A stretch of 22,552 bases of DNA from SIG440 sp045645905. GTDB taxonomy: Bacteria > Bacillota > Clostridia > Monoglobales > Monoglobaceae. Location: the NCBI GenBank assembly GCA_045645905.1, contig JAZRJT010000105.1:1-22552 (forward strand), given 5' to 3'. A program made the translations under genes and the position numbers. The notes below the pieces were generated by a model. That model was not told the DNA's origin. It did no database searches and saw nothing but the letters and a program-made list of their open reading frames with translations. Within the stretch, counting starts at the first letter, position 1. Every line of letters begins with the position of its first letter. Positions 8,218 through 17,353 of the stretch are shown piece after piece.

Positions 8218-9243
8218 ATGATAAATCTTTTGGACTACAGCTGTGACGACCTGAAGAAATTAGCAAAGGAGTTTGGTCAGCCCGAATTCCGCGGAAAGCA
8301 GATTTTTGAATGGATATATCGCGGTGCGGATAGCTTTGAGGATATGTCAAATCTGCCAAAAAACTTCAGGGAAAAGCTGTCGCAGGAGGCAACAATCAAC
8401 AGTGTAAAAATTTGCGAAAAATACGTGTCAAAGATTGACGAAACACGCAAGTATCTGTTAGAATTAAGTGACGGGAATTTTATCGAATCCGTACTTATGA
8501 AATACGAATATGGATATACAATTTGTGTTTCATCTCAGGTAGGCTGCAAGATGGGATGCAAATTTTGTGCGTCAACCCTCAATGGCTGGGTGCGAAACTT
8601 AACTCCAGGTGAAATTCTGGGACAGGTTATGTGTGTACAAAAGGATTTGGGGCAAAGAATTTCAAACATAGTTATGATGGGCATTGGTGAGCCCTTTGAT
8701 AATTTTGACAACGTACTTAAATTTATAGAACTTGTAAACGCCCCTGGCGGACTCAATATCGGTCAAAGGCATATTTCAATTTCTACCTGCGGTCTCGCAG
8801 ATAGGATAAGGGAGCTTGCTGACAAAAAGATGCAGATAACCCTGCTGATTTCATTGCACGCACCTGATGATGAAAGACGCTCGCAGATTATGCCGATAAA
8901 TAATAAATACAGCAGTTCACAGCTTATGGATGCCTGTGACTTTTATATTCAGCAAACGGGAAGGCGAATTTCTTTTGAATACACCTTGATTTCAGGCGTT
9001 AACGACAATCTTTCAGAGGCTGACACTCTGGCTGATTTAGTGCGCGGAAAGCTATGCCACGTAAATTTGATTCCTGTTAACAAGGTAGCGGAAACAGGCT
9101 TTGATAAAAGCAGCAGACAGCGTGTCGAGCAGTTTCGTACAAGACTCGAAAAACGAGGTATTTCTGCAACTGTAAGGCGAGAGATGGGCAGCGATATAAA
9201 TGCTGCCTGCGGACAGCTGCGCAACAAAAAATCCGGCATTTAA
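8218..9243 (+). CDS. rlmN: Dual-specificity rRNA/tRNA adenine-C2 methyltransferase RlmN
   Basis: A radical SAM enzyme that methylates C2 of A2503 in 23S rRNA and of adenine 37 in some tRNAs. The CxxxCxxC cluster motif is C110, C114 and C117 within GCKMGCKFCAST. The C-terminal cysteine that carries the methyl group is C331 in AACGQL. The N-terminal FRGKQIFEWIYRG and the MGIGEPFDNFDNV motif are standard. The length of 341 residues is normal. Its ribosome site lies inside the end of rsmB. No fault is seen in the gene. Confidence 0.97.
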   Translation: MINLLDYSCDDLKKLAKEFGQPEFRGKQIFEWIYRGADSFEDMSNLPKNFREKLSQEATINSVKICEKYVSKIDETRKYLLELSDGNFIESVLMKYEYGYTICVSSQVGCKMGCKFCASTLNGWVRNLTPGEILGQVMCVQKDLGQRISNIVMMGIGEPFDNFDNVLKFIELVNAPGGLNIGQRHISISTCGLADRIRELADKKMQITLLISLHAPDDERRSQIMPINNKYSSSQLMDACDFYIQQTGRRISFEYTLISGVNDNLSEADTLADLVRGKLCHVNLIPVNKVAETGFDKSSRQRVEQFRTRLEKRGISATVRREMGSDINAACGQLRNKKSGI

Positions 9244-9292
9244 ATTTGACATAAATGAGGCCCGCAATCACGGGCAGAAAGGCTATGATGGT

Positions 9293-10051
9293 ATGGTTTT
9301 AAAAGTATGCGGTATGACCAATATAGGCAAACGCCGCGAACTGAATGAAGACAGCTTCAAAATCTGTGGTTTTGAGGGCGGTGTACCCCATGGTGTTTGC
9401 GTTCTGGCAGACGGAATGGGGGGTCACAATGCCGGCGAGATTGCAAGCGGTATGGCTGTTGAAATTCTGACAGAGGAACTGGCAGAAGGATTGGGCAAAA
9501 TACACGATAATGAAATTTGCAAAAGTATTGCATCGGCAATTGATTTTGCAAATTCTCGTATATACGAAATGTCATTATCTAACCCCGAGCAGGCAGGTAT
9601 GGGAACAACCCTTGTTGTGGCATATGTAAAAGACGAACAATTATGGGTTGCCAACATCGGCGATAGCTGTGCCTATGTGGTTAACTCAAAAGAAATCTGC
9701 AAGATGACAATTGACCACTCAATAGTCGAGGAGCTTGTTAGGCGAGGTTCGATTACCAGGGAGGAAGCACGCAATCATCCTGACAAAAACATAATTACAC
9801 GTGCCTTAGGGACCGAGGGATTTGTGGACGCTGATTATTATGACTACAAGCTGTCAGAGGGCGAGACGGTGCTGCTCTGCAGCGACGGTCTTACCGAAAC
9901 TGTCAGAGATGAAAGAATACAGGAAATTGTTGAGAGAGAAGAGAGTATAGATAAGGCAGTTGCCGCACTGATTGATGAGGCAAATGTAAACGGCGGTGTT
10001 GACAATATAACCGTAGTTGCCTTTCGGGTTGAAAAGGAGGAGAACAAATGA
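9293..10051 (+). CDS. stp: PP2C-type serine/threonine protein phosphatase (Stp/PrpC)
   Basis: The 252-residue phosphatase reverses Ser/Thr phosphorylation by its neighbour kinase PrkC. Metal-binding motifs are visible: NED with D20, LADGMGGHNAG with D40, LLCSDGLTE and GGVDNITVV. The frame stays open back to 9200, which would add 31 residues and overlap rlmN. I choose ATG 9293 because AAAGG at 9278-9282 is correctly spaced and the family begins close to TNIGKRRELNED. A small hairpin (GCCCG/CGGGC, 9260-9275) lies just before the ribosome site. The gene ends in ATGA shared with the prkC start, a four-base overlap showing tight coupling. The stp-prkC pair is standard in Firmicutes. Confidence 0.95.
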   Translation: MVLKVCGMTNIGKRRELNEDSFKICGFEGGVPHGVCVLADGMGGHNAGEIASGMAVEILTEELAEGLGKIHDNEICKSIASAIDFANSRIYEMSLSNPEQAGMGTTLVVAYVKDEQLWVANIGDSCAYVVNSKEICKMTIDHSIVEELVRRGSITREEARNHPDKNIITRALGTEGFVDADYYDYKLSEGETVLLCSDGLTETVRDERIQEIVEREESIDKAVAALIDEANVNGGVDNITVVAFRVEKEENK

Positions 10052-11934
10052 CTTTGATAGGTAAGGTTCTTGCAGACCGATATGAAATAATTGAAGAAAT
10101 CGGTAGCGGTGGAATGGCTGTTGTTTATAAAGCAAAGTGTCAGCTTCTTAATAGATTTGTTGCTGTAAAGGTACTTCGTCCTGACCTTCAAAACGACGAA
10201 GAATTTGTACGCAGATTTAATGTCGAGGCTCAGGCGGCGGCAAGCCTGACGCATCCTAACATTGTTTCGATTTATGATGTGGGAAATCAGGACGGACTTC
10301 ATTATATTGTAATGGAGTATATTGAGGGCAAAACCCTTAAGGAGTATATCGAAGAAAAGCATATTCTTCCCTGGCGCGAGGCGGTTGATTATACAATCCA
10401 GATTGCAAAGGGTTTAGATCAGGCACACAAAAATTCAATTATTCATCGTGATGTAAAGCCACACAATATAATTATGACCGCAGATAAGGTTATGAAGGTT
10501 ACAGATTTCGGTATTGCACGTGCAAATGTTCAGGCAACAGTTACCTGCGAGGATAATGCAATAGGCTCTGTACATTATATTTCTCCCGAACAGGCAAGAG
10601 GCGGCTATACAGATGAACGCTCGGATATATATTCGCTGGGCGTTGTGCTTTATGAAATGATTACGGGTACAGTTCCGTTTGACAGCGAACGCCCCGTGAC
10701 AGTTGCAATTATGCATTTGCAGGAAAAACCCGTTATGCCACGTGAGCATAATATCAGTATTCCTCGTGCTTTGGAAAAGATAGTACTTAAGGCAATGTCG
10801 AAAGAGATTTCGGCAAGATACAAAAGTGCATCTGAGTTTATAGCCGAGCTCACCGAAGTGCTTAATGACCCTACCAGAATTATACCTGATATGACAGAAG
10901 AAACTCCAAAGGCAGAGGCAATGGGCTCAACTATTGTAATGCCTGCGGTAAAGCCCGAGGATTTAAAAGCGACAGTTGACAAAAAGGCTGAAAAACAGAA
11001 TGTTTCCAACACCGAAAAAGCTGTAAAGGAAGAGAAAAAGGCGGCGGCAAAGAAAACTGAAAAGGTTGAAGAAATTGATAAAAAGAAGGAAAGAAAGGTT
11101 ATTGCAGTTGCAATAGCCTGTGCAGTTGCTGTCATTTTACTTATTTCATTTGCGTTTATGTCGATTACCGGTATGGGCAGTTTGTTTACAAATGGCGGAA
11201 ATGTTGAAATTCCCGACATTGTTGGTATGTCCTATGACGAGGCGGTTGAAATGTATGTTGAGTCTGGTGACGAGAACGCAGAATATAAGTTTAACATCAT
11301 CAAGGGCAGAACAGTAGAGAGCGATGAAGAGGAAGGCACAATTCTTGCTCAGGACCCCGAAAAGGGTAGTAAGGTGAAGAAGGAAGATGTTATTATCATT
11401 ACTGTTGAAATCAGTGAGGGTAATAACGAAATAAGACTTAAGAATTATACCAAGCACAAAGATTTCCGCGAGGTAGAAATTGAAATTAACGAGCTGGGCC
11501 TTGAGGCAGAATTTGTTGAGGAATTTAGTGATGATATTCCCAAGGGCTCTATTATAAGTCAGGAACCGGAATTCGGCACATATGTTAAAAAGGGCGAACT
11601 TATTACCTTTTATGTTAGCAAAGGTCCGGATGAAGAGGAGAAAGATAATCCTGAAAAACCAAATAACGAAGATGAGCCTGCAACAAACAGTGAGCCTGTA
11701 AAAGAAGAGAAACCTGAAGTGCCGAAAAAGAGCACAATGCTGACCATTTACGGACCCAAGGATAAGGAAAGTGCTCTTGTTCAGGTAAATGTTAATGGCA
11801 GCACTGAATACAGCAAAACGTTGAAAAAAGGTGAAAGTGACGTTGTAAAGCTGGAGGGCACCTCAAATTCGGTTGAGGTTGAAATTCTCCATGATGGCGT
11901 TTCACAGCAAAAAGGAACAGTAAGACTTCATTAA
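10048..11934 (+). CDS. prkC: PASTA-domain serine/threonine protein kinase PrkC
   Basis: This 628-residue kinase spans the membrane. The cytoplasmic kinase domain (about 1-270) has the glycine loop GSGGMAVVYKA, the VAVKVL lysine, HRDVKPHN with catalytic D135, and DFGIARA. A Lys/Glu-rich juxtamembrane stretch (about 300-348) leads to one membrane segment (about 351-372). Outside the cell are two PASTA units, about 386-456 (EIPDIVGMSYDEA) and 460-529, the second with a degenerate start. An Asp/Glu/Pro-rich linker and a final beta-rich domain (about 562-628) follow. PASTA kinases sense cell-wall fragments and lipid II and regulate growth and spore germination. B. subtilis PrkC has three PASTA units, so the outer part differs. 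Co-translated with stp. Confidence 0.95.
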   Translation: MTLIGKVLADRYEIIEEIGSGGMAVVYKAKCQLLNRFVAVKVLRPDLQNDEEFVRRFNVEAQAAASLTHPNIVSIYDVGNQDGLHYIVMEYIEGKTLKEYIEEKHILPWREAVDYTIQIAKGLDQAHKNSIIHRDVKPHNIIMTADKVMKVTDFGIARANVQATVTCEDNAIGSVHYISPEQARGGYTDERSDIYSLGVVLYEMITGTVPFDSERPVTVAIMHLQEKPVMPREHNISIPRALEKIVLKAMSKEISARYKSASEFIAELTEVLNDPTRIIPDMTEETPKAEAMGSTIVMPAVKPEDLKATVDKKAEKQNVSNTEKAVKEEKKAAAKKTEKVEEIDKKKERKVIAVAIACAVAVILLISFAFMSITGMGSLFTNGGNVEIPDIVGMSYDEAVEMYVESGDENAEYKFNIIKGRTVESDEEEGTILAQDPEKGSKVKKEDVIIITVEISEGNNEIRLKNYTKHKDFREVEIEINELGLEAEFVEEFSDDIPKGSIISQEPEFGTYVKKGELITFYVSKGPDEEEKDNPEKPNNEDEPATNSEPVKEEKPEVPKKSTMLTIYGPKDKESALVQVNVNGSTEYSKTLKKGESDVVKLEGTSNSVEVEILHDGVSQQKGTVRLH

Positions 11935-11944
11935 GAGGTGAAGA

Positions 11945-12820
11945 ATGAGCAATTTGGATGGTGTAATTATTAAGGGTATAGGCGGATTTTATTATGTTAA
12001 TACAAAGTCTGGTCTTATAGAGTGCCGTGCACGGGGAGTTTTTCGCAAAAGAGGCGATACTCCTTTAGTTGGTGACAACGTTGAGATTGAAACCAGTGAC
12101 AGTACGCATGGTGTGATATCTGAAATTAAGGAGCGTAAAAATATTCTTATACGTCCGGCTGTGGCAAATGTCAGCCAGATGGTGGTAGTTGTGGCACAGT
12201 CAAGCCCCAGCCCCAATCCATACATTCTTGACAAGCTTATAGCCTCGGCAGAATTTGTGGGGCTGAAAATTGCGATTTGTTTTAATAAATCAGACCTTGG
12301 CGGCGATAGTGCCCTGATAGATGTATATAATAAAGCAGGATTTAATGTAATTATTACCAGTGCCACAGAGCATCGAGGCATACAGCCCCTTAAGGATTTT
12401 TTGAAGGATGAAATAACCGTCTTTGCAGGTAATTCGGGTGTGGGAAAATCAAGCCTTATAAACGAACTTATGATGCGGGATATGTTTGAAACAGGTAAAG
12501 TCAGCGAAAAACTGGAGCGCGGCCGACATACCACCAGACATTCAGAGCTTGCCAAGCTGCCATTTGGTGGGTATATAATAGATACACCAGGTTTTAGTTC
12601 GTTTGATGTCAATACAATCCCGCTTGAAGAGCTATCTGAAATGTTCAGAGAGTTTGGTGTAATTGAGGGTAGTTGTCGTTTTGATGACTGCAGTCATCGT
12701 ACTGAACCCGATTGCCGTATAATTGAGGCGGTTAAATCAGGCAAAATTGCAAAAAGCCGTCACGAGAGTTATATTCAGCTTTATAGTGAAATAAAAGCGG
12801 CAAGAGAAAATATATACTAA
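11945..12820 (+). CDS. rsgA: Small ribosomal subunit assembly GTPase RsgA
   Basis: This is a 291-residue circularly permuted GTPase that acts late in 30S subunit maturation. An N-terminal OB fold (about 1-65) is followed by G motifs in permuted order: NKSD (114-117), then GNSGVGKSS (162-170), then DTPGF (213-217). The C-terminal zinc finger has C244, C249, H251 and C257. All are intact. It begins ten bases after prkC with GAGGTG as ribosome site. In B. subtilis the homologue (cpgA) is a PrkC substrate and also follows prkC, which makes a functional link plausible here, though only by inference. Confidence 0.96.
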   Translation: MSNLDGVIIKGIGGFYYVNTKSGLIECRARGVFRKRGDTPLVGDNVEIETSDSTHGVISEIKERKNILIRPAVANVSQMVVVVAQSSPSPNPYILDKLIASAEFVGLKIAICFNKSDLGGDSALIDVYNKAGFNVIITSATEHRGIQPLKDFLKDEITVFAGNSGVGKSSLINELMMRDMFETGKVSEKLERGRHTTRHSELAKLPFGGYIIDTPGFSSFDVNTIPLEELSEMFREFGVIEGSCRFDDCSHRTEPDCRIIEAVKSGKIAKSRHESYIQLYSEIKAARENIY

Positions 12821-12834
12821 AAGAGGAAGGTTAA

Positions 12835-13494
12835 ATGAAAAACTATAAAATTGCACCATCAATTCTTGCGGCAGACGCCACACAGTTAGGGGCAGAACTT
12901 AAAAAAATTGAAGCTGCAGGGGCAGATTATGTACATATTGATATTATGGATGGGCATTTTGTTCCCAACTTTGCTTTTTCGCCGGATACAGTGAAGGCAC
13001 TGCGAGGAGTCACCAACCTGACATTTGATGTTCATCTTATGATTGAAGAACCTAAAAAATATATTGAAGCCTTTGTGAAAGCCGGGGCAGATATCATAAC
13101 AGTTCATCAGGAGGTGTGCGAAAACCTTACCGAAATGGCGGATTTTATACATAGCTTTGGCGTGAAGGCAGGTATCTCTGTTAAACCGGGGACTCCTGTT
13201 GAGGTTCTTGGTGATGAAATTGCGTGCTTTGATTTAGTGCTTATTATGACGGTTGAGCCTGGTTTTGGCGGGCAGTCTTATATTGAAGCAATGAATGAAA
13301 AAATTAAGACAGCAAGAGAAATGATAGATAAATGCGGCAGGAACATTGAACTTGAAATTGATGGCGGTGTTACCCCGAAAAATGTGGCTGTTCCCGTTGG
13401 TCTTGGGGTAGATGTTGCTGTTGCGGGCTCAGCAGTTTTTAAGGCTGATGATGCAAAGGCGGTTATCACTGAAATGAGGGCGGTTGTAAGGTGA
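12835..13494 (+). CDS. rpe: Ribulose-phosphate 3-epimerase
   Basis: The enzyme interconverts ribulose 5-phosphate and xylulose 5-phosphate in the pentose phosphate pathway. It is a 219-residue TIM barrel with APSILAAD at the start, metal ligands H34, D36, H67 and D176, and the catalytic acids D36 and D176 in VHIDIMDGHFVPN and EIDGGV. VEPGFGGQ is also present. It lies 14 bases after rsgA and overlaps thiN by four bases. Its TGA stop lies inside the thiN start, good evidence that TGA is a true stop in this genome. Confidence 0.97.
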   Translation: MKNYKIAPSILAADATQLGAELKKIEAAGADYVHIDIMDGHFVPNFAFSPDTVKALRGVTNLTFDVHLMIEEPKKYIEAFVKAGADIITVHQEVCENLTEMADFIHSFGVKAGISVKPGTPVEVLGDEIACFDLVLIMTVEPGFGGQSYIEAMNEKIKTAREMIDKCGRNIELEIDGGVTPKNVAVPVGLGVDVAVAGSAVFKADDAKAVITEMRAVVR

Positions 13495-14114
13495 TTTGCT
13501 ATATCTTTTGTTCAGCACCGATTGAAGATTATGATTATTTAAAGAAATTTGATTTTGAAAAAGGTTATGTAATATGTGCCGACGGCGGTTATATACATGC
13601 TGAAAAGTTGGGGATTGTTCCTGATTTGTGGCTTGGCGACGGAGATTCTTTAATCAAAACCCGTATAACTGCAAAGGAAACCATTACGTTCCCTGTCAAA
13701 AAAGATTACACAGATACCGACCTTGCGGTTACCGAGGCACTTAATCGTGGCTTTGATGAAATAATAATCCTTGGTGCTTTAGGTGGCAGACTTGACCACG
13801 AATTTTCGCATTTTTGTCTGCTTAAAAAAATTCTTGACAGCGGTGCCGTGGGTATTCTTATTAACGAAAAAAATGAAATTACGATGGAGAATAAGCCATT
13901 TACTGTTTATTCGGATGGAAAAAAGTTTATTTCCTTTTTTCCGTTTGGCGGCGACGTAACAGATTTTTCGGTAAAGGGACTTTGTTACGAAACAGAAGGT
14001 ATGCATTTGCAGCCTGATAAGGTTCAGGCAAGCAGTAACTGCTTTAATGAAGACAAGCCAGGTGAAATCAGCTTTTCATCAGGATATGTTCTGGTTATTA
14101 AATCAAATGATTGA
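13491..14114 (+). CDS. thiN: Thiamine pyrophosphokinase
   Basis: This 207-residue enzyme makes thiamine pyrophosphate from thiamine and ATP. Family motifs visible are CADGGYIHAEKLG, LGDGDS (D50-S53), DYTDTDLAV and LGALGGRLDHE. The C-terminal thiamine-binding half is beta-rich and includes SNCFNEDKPGEISFSSG, with the SF-SG ending typical of the family. The start is GTG, overlapping the end of rpe by four bases (GTGA), so translation is coupled. In B. subtilis thiN (yloS) is also next to rpe. It ends with TGA nine bases before the next gene. Confidence 0.94.
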   Translation: MICYIFCSAPIEDYDYLKKFDFEKGYVICADGGYIHAEKLGIVPDLWLGDGDSLIKTRITAKETITFPVKKDYTDTDLAVTEALNRGFDEIIILGALGGRLDHEFSHFCLLKKILDSGAVGILINEKNEITMENKPFTVYSDGKKFISFFPFGGDVTDFSVKGLCYETEGMHLQPDKVQASSNCFNEDKPGEISFSSGYVLVIKSND

Positions 14115-14123
14115 GGTATTGTA

Positions 14124-16475
14124 ATGAGAAAAGTATTATATTTTGTTATAAGTTTATCTATACTGCTGTGCGGAGCCATGCCCTGCACAGTTTTTGCAGT
14201 AGAAGATAATTCGGCAAAAGTGTATGAAAGTGACGCTTTTTTAAAGGACGGCAGCGTTCAACATTCTGGCAAAGTGCTGTATGAAGGGTCATTTACTGAT
14301 GCTGTGGAGTACCTTAACTACAGTCGTTTAGGCGGTGGAATAGTGCTTTCTGAGGATACACAGCTTAGTCGTGGCGTTACCCTTCAGCCTGTTATTGGCA
14401 ATCCGTCATACATACTGATTGAAGGTGATGTGACACTTGACCTTAACGGTCATTTTATAACCCAGCTGGCGGGGTCAAACTTTAGCGATAAGCCAGCTAT
14501 AGTTGTTCCTAAAGACAGTACACTTACCATAACCGACACATCCGAGAGTGAAAAAGGTGTAATAAACGGTGTACAGTATGCTGTGGGTATCTGGGGCGGA
14601 ATGCTTGTTTTAGATAAGGGCATCGTGAAAGCTCAGTCACCGGCAAGCGTAGCCCCCGATTATTATGAGCAGCCCGTTCAGGTGATAAACGGTGGTAGCT
14701 TTACAATGAACGGAGGCTTGGTTTTATACAGCGGCGTACTTGATGACGGCAGGCAGTATTTAGAAAACTCTTGTGCGGTTTATGCAGATGATACCGGTGT
14801 GGTAAACATTAACGGCGGCACAATAGATAGCAAAATTTATATTGAAAATAACGAAAATCTTTATATAGACGGTGGTACATTTGGTTTTGATGTATCAACG
14901 TTGCTTTCTGATGCATATAGGGTAAGCGAAAAAAAGGGAATGTACACAGTTGAAAAAGTTCTGCCGGTTGTTACAGGGGAAGCTAACAATAAATCAGTTG
15001 ATATAACTGTTAAGGCAGATTATAATGATGACGGAGAAACTGTAACTAAATATACTATTTCGGCTGTAAGCGATGTGGGTGATATAAGACACCTTAAGTT
15101 AGAGATAAGCGATGTGATAAAATCAGCTTATGCCTTTGGCGTTGATAATATTCCTGTTGTTGAGTTGGTAACAGATTTTGCCTCTGTTACTTTGGATGAA
15201 AATGATATCAGGGCGATGTATGGCAACAGCTTCAATAAAAAGACTTATTTTGTTATTGAGAAAAATCTTCTTCTTGGCGATGAAATTTATGAAAAGCTGT
15301 CCGGAGCAAAATATGGGATTTCCGCCAAGATTGTCGACGAGAGTGGTGCAGGAGTTTCAAAAAATGCAAAGCCTGACCTTAAAATTATACATTATGAATC
15401 AAATGAAAGTGTTCAGCTTTATTCAATGTCAGGCTCAAGTCTGTTATCCAAGACAATGGTTTTAGAATCAGACGGCATTTTGTGCGAGATATCAAACTAT
15501 GAAAGCTTGATTGTTTCAGAGGGAATAGCGCTGATGATAACAGGCCGAACTCTTGATTTACAGGGAACAATTTCTATGATTTTTTACGCATCATTAGATG
15601 GTGTAAGTTCTTCTGATGCCAAAATGTTATTTTGGGAAGATGAACAAAGTGAGTATACCCAGGCCACTGCTGACAGAATTGTTTCATACAGCGGCAAAGA
15701 CTTAAACGGCTACAGATTTAAATACGAAAACATATCTTCAAAGGATATGAGCAAAAAGATTTATGCCCGTCTTATGGCAAAGGATATGTATGGTAATATT
15801 GTTTACAGCAAGGTGCCCGACAGCGGCTATAGTGTTGTAAGCTATGCTGAAAATATGATGAAAAATCAAAAACTTAAGCCTTTGCTTGTTAAGATGCTTA
15901 ATTACGGAACAGCCGCTCAGGAATATTTTACTACAGAATATACGCCGGCAAACAGTATTCTTACCGAGGCCGAGCGTGTTCTTGACTTAACAAAAGTATA
16001 TCGCAGTCAGGCAGCAACCATTACCGAAGATACTGCCAATGGCAAGTGCGAATCAAACATTGTCGGGAAAACACTTATTCTTGAGGGCGACATTTCAATT
16101 AATTATTATGTTTTGTCCGACGAGAATGTGGATGAAGTTGGTATTTTGTTCTGGAACGAGGACGCGTATGAAAGTACCGCCTCCCACGTTGTAGGTACGC
16201 AGTCCAGTGCGGCAAGAACTTATACATCAAATGGCAGATATAAGGTATTTTCTTATGATAATATAGTTTCAAGACAGATGTTTGAACCTGTGTATGCAAG
16301 GGTTTATACACGGACGGGCAATGTATACAAATATGGTGATATTGATAAATACAGCGTTAAAGACTATGCCGCAAATCAGATTGAAAAAAATGATGACCGC
16401 GGACTTGTTAAGTTGCTCAGGTGTCTGCTTATTTATGGTGACGAAGCTGAAAAGTATTTCAGATTAAATCGCTAA
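14124..16475 (+). CDS. Large secreted protein, beta-helix-like region and duplicated C-terminal domain
   Basis: I do not recognise a named function. The 783-residue product starts with a signal peptide (MRKVLYFVISLSILLCGAMP, cleavage likely after A25); the cysteine in it is not in a good lipobox. Residues about 60-275 are rich in Gly/Asn turns (TLDLNGHFI, INGGSFTMNGG, VNINGGTID), as in right-handed beta-helices. A beta-rich linker follows. The end is a tandem duplication, about 474-603 and 648-780: GRTLDLQGTIS and GKTLILEGDIS, then KMLFW and GILFW, IYARL and VYARV, YGTAAQEYF and YGDEAEKYF. Similar repeats occur in other clostridial secreted proteins. No LPxTG, dockerin or S-layer anchor is visible. 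GAGG precedes the ATG; it is probably transcribed with thiN. Confidence 0.8.
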   Translation: MRKVLYFVISLSILLCGAMPCTVFAVEDNSAKVYESDAFLKDGSVQHSGKVLYEGSFTDAVEYLNYSRLGGGIVLSEDTQLSRGVTLQPVIGNPSYILIEGDVTLDLNGHFITQLAGSNFSDKPAIVVPKDSTLTITDTSESEKGVINGVQYAVGIWGGMLVLDKGIVKAQSPASVAPDYYEQPVQVINGGSFTMNGGLVLYSGVLDDGRQYLENSCAVYADDTGVVNINGGTIDSKIYIENNENLYIDGGTFGFDVSTLLSDAYRVSEKKGMYTVEKVLPVVTGEANNKSVDITVKADYNDDGETVTKYTISAVSDVGDIRHLKLEISDVIKSAYAFGVDNIPVVELVTDFASVTLDENDIRAMYGNSFNKKTYFVIEKNLLLGDEIYEKLSGAKYGISAKIVDESGAGVSKNAKPDLKIIHYESNESVQLYSMSGSSLLSKTMVLESDGILCEISNYESLIVSEGIALMITGRTLDLQGTISMIFYASLDGVSSSDAKMLFWEDEQSEYTQATADRIVSYSGKDLNGYRFKYENISSKDMSKKIYARLMAKDMYGNIVYSKVPDSGYSVVSYAENMMKNQKLKPLLVKMLNYGTAAQEYFTTEYTPANSILTEAERVLDLTKVYRSQAATITEDTANGKCESNIVGKTLILEGDISINYYVLSDENVDEVGILFWNEDAYESTASHVVGTQSSAARTYTSNGRYKVFSYDNIVSRQMFEPVYARVYTRTGNVYKYGDIDKYSVKDYAANQIEKNDDRGLVKLLRCLLIYGDEAEKYFRLNR

Positions 16476-17353
16476 ATATCTTTGAATTTAATTCGTATAC
16501 CATGCGTTGTAAGTGCTGAAAGAACTTGAGTTTCACTCAGGGTTTTTACAATAGAAGAGTTTTGGTCGGCAATATGAATGATGCAAAAATAATCATAACT
16601 AAGGTGGCGCAAAAGGATTGATGCAAATGTGTCTTCGGTTGTGCAGATAACTTTGGTTTTGTATGTGTTGCGGGATTTAAGTTTTTTTGAGTTATTCAGT
16701 ATTTCAGCTAGGGTAATATGTGATATTGATTTTTGCTCGCGGCTGAGATTCTGGAATAAAAATGCCGAAATCAAGATAAGCGAAAAATTAAAGTTACTGC
16801 TGAAAAATAAATACACTGCAAAAATTCCCAACGCACAGATTAGAGTGCGGCTGAGACACAACATAAAATTATATGCCCGTATAATCCCTAATTTGGATGT
16901 GAGAATTGACTTCAACATCCTTCCGCCATCAAGCGGAAGAGCAGGGATAAGATTGACAGCAGCCATTGCAACGTTTATATCCATACAAAAATCCAGAATG
17001 TCAAAGGGAAAAAGTTTTGCAAGCATAATGCATATCCAGAATAATATTATATTGAAAAAAGGTCCCGAAAAGGCAATAATAAACTCCTTTTCGGAACTTT
17101 TTATATATTCGCCCGAAAGCTGTGCTGCAACTCCAAATGGATAAATGGTTATACGTGACACCGATACGTCTAGACGATAAGCGCATAACACATGTGCAAG
17201 CTCGTGCAGCAGAGCGATGGTGAATCCTGCAAAAAATATGTTCTCATAGCCTCCCACAAAAGCGCATACAGCAACAGGGATAAACCAGATGTTAATGGCA
17301 ATACGTGGACCAAGCTTTATTTCAAAGGTTTTTAGTAATTGTATTTTTTTCAT
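16472..17353 (-). CDS. Site-2 (M50) intramembrane metalloprotease, SpoIVFB-like
   Basis: A 293-residue multi-pass membrane protease. The zinc site is HELAH (H50, E51, H54) in a membrane segment; the third ligand is D142 in LPLDGGRML. YPFG (71-74) lies after the active-site helix. The C-terminal region from about residue 210 looks like the CBS half of SpoIVFB. In B. subtilis SpoIVFB (288 residues) cuts pro-sigma-K in the mother cell during sporulation, and its gene neighbours rplU-obg as here. The ribosome site GAGGG is correctly placed, and the start overlaps the preceding small gene by 32 bases. Its stop overlaps the stop of the convergent secreted-protein gene. A non-sporulation M50 role cannot be excluded. 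Confidence 0.85.
   Translation of the reverse strand: MKKIQLLKTFEIKLGPRIAINIWFIPVAVCAFVGGYENIFFAGFTIALLHELAHVLCAYRLDVSVSRITIYPFGVAAQLSGEYIKSSEKEFIIAFSGPFFNIILFWICIMLAKLFPFDILDFCMDINVAMAAVNLIPALPLDGGRMLKSILTSKLGIIRAYNFMLCLSRTLICALGIFAVYLFFSSNFNFSLILISAFLFQNLSREQKSISHITLAEILNNSKKLKSRNTYKTKVICTTEDTFASILLRHLSYDYFCIIHIADQNSSIVKTLSETQVLSALTTHGIRIKFKDI

Noticed and set aside
9260..9275. GCCCG/CGGGC hairpin before stp
   Set aside because: A five-pair stem in a short gap may be chance; no support for regulation.
9844..10362. Minus-strand frame of 172 codons opposite stp and prkC
   Set aside because: It is antisense to two conserved genes with intact motifs and has no family resemblance.
14124..14210. 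Lipoprotein signal in the secreted protein (cysteine 16)
   Set aside because: The residue before the cysteine is leucine, which does not fit the lipobox; a type I cleavage after A25 fits better.
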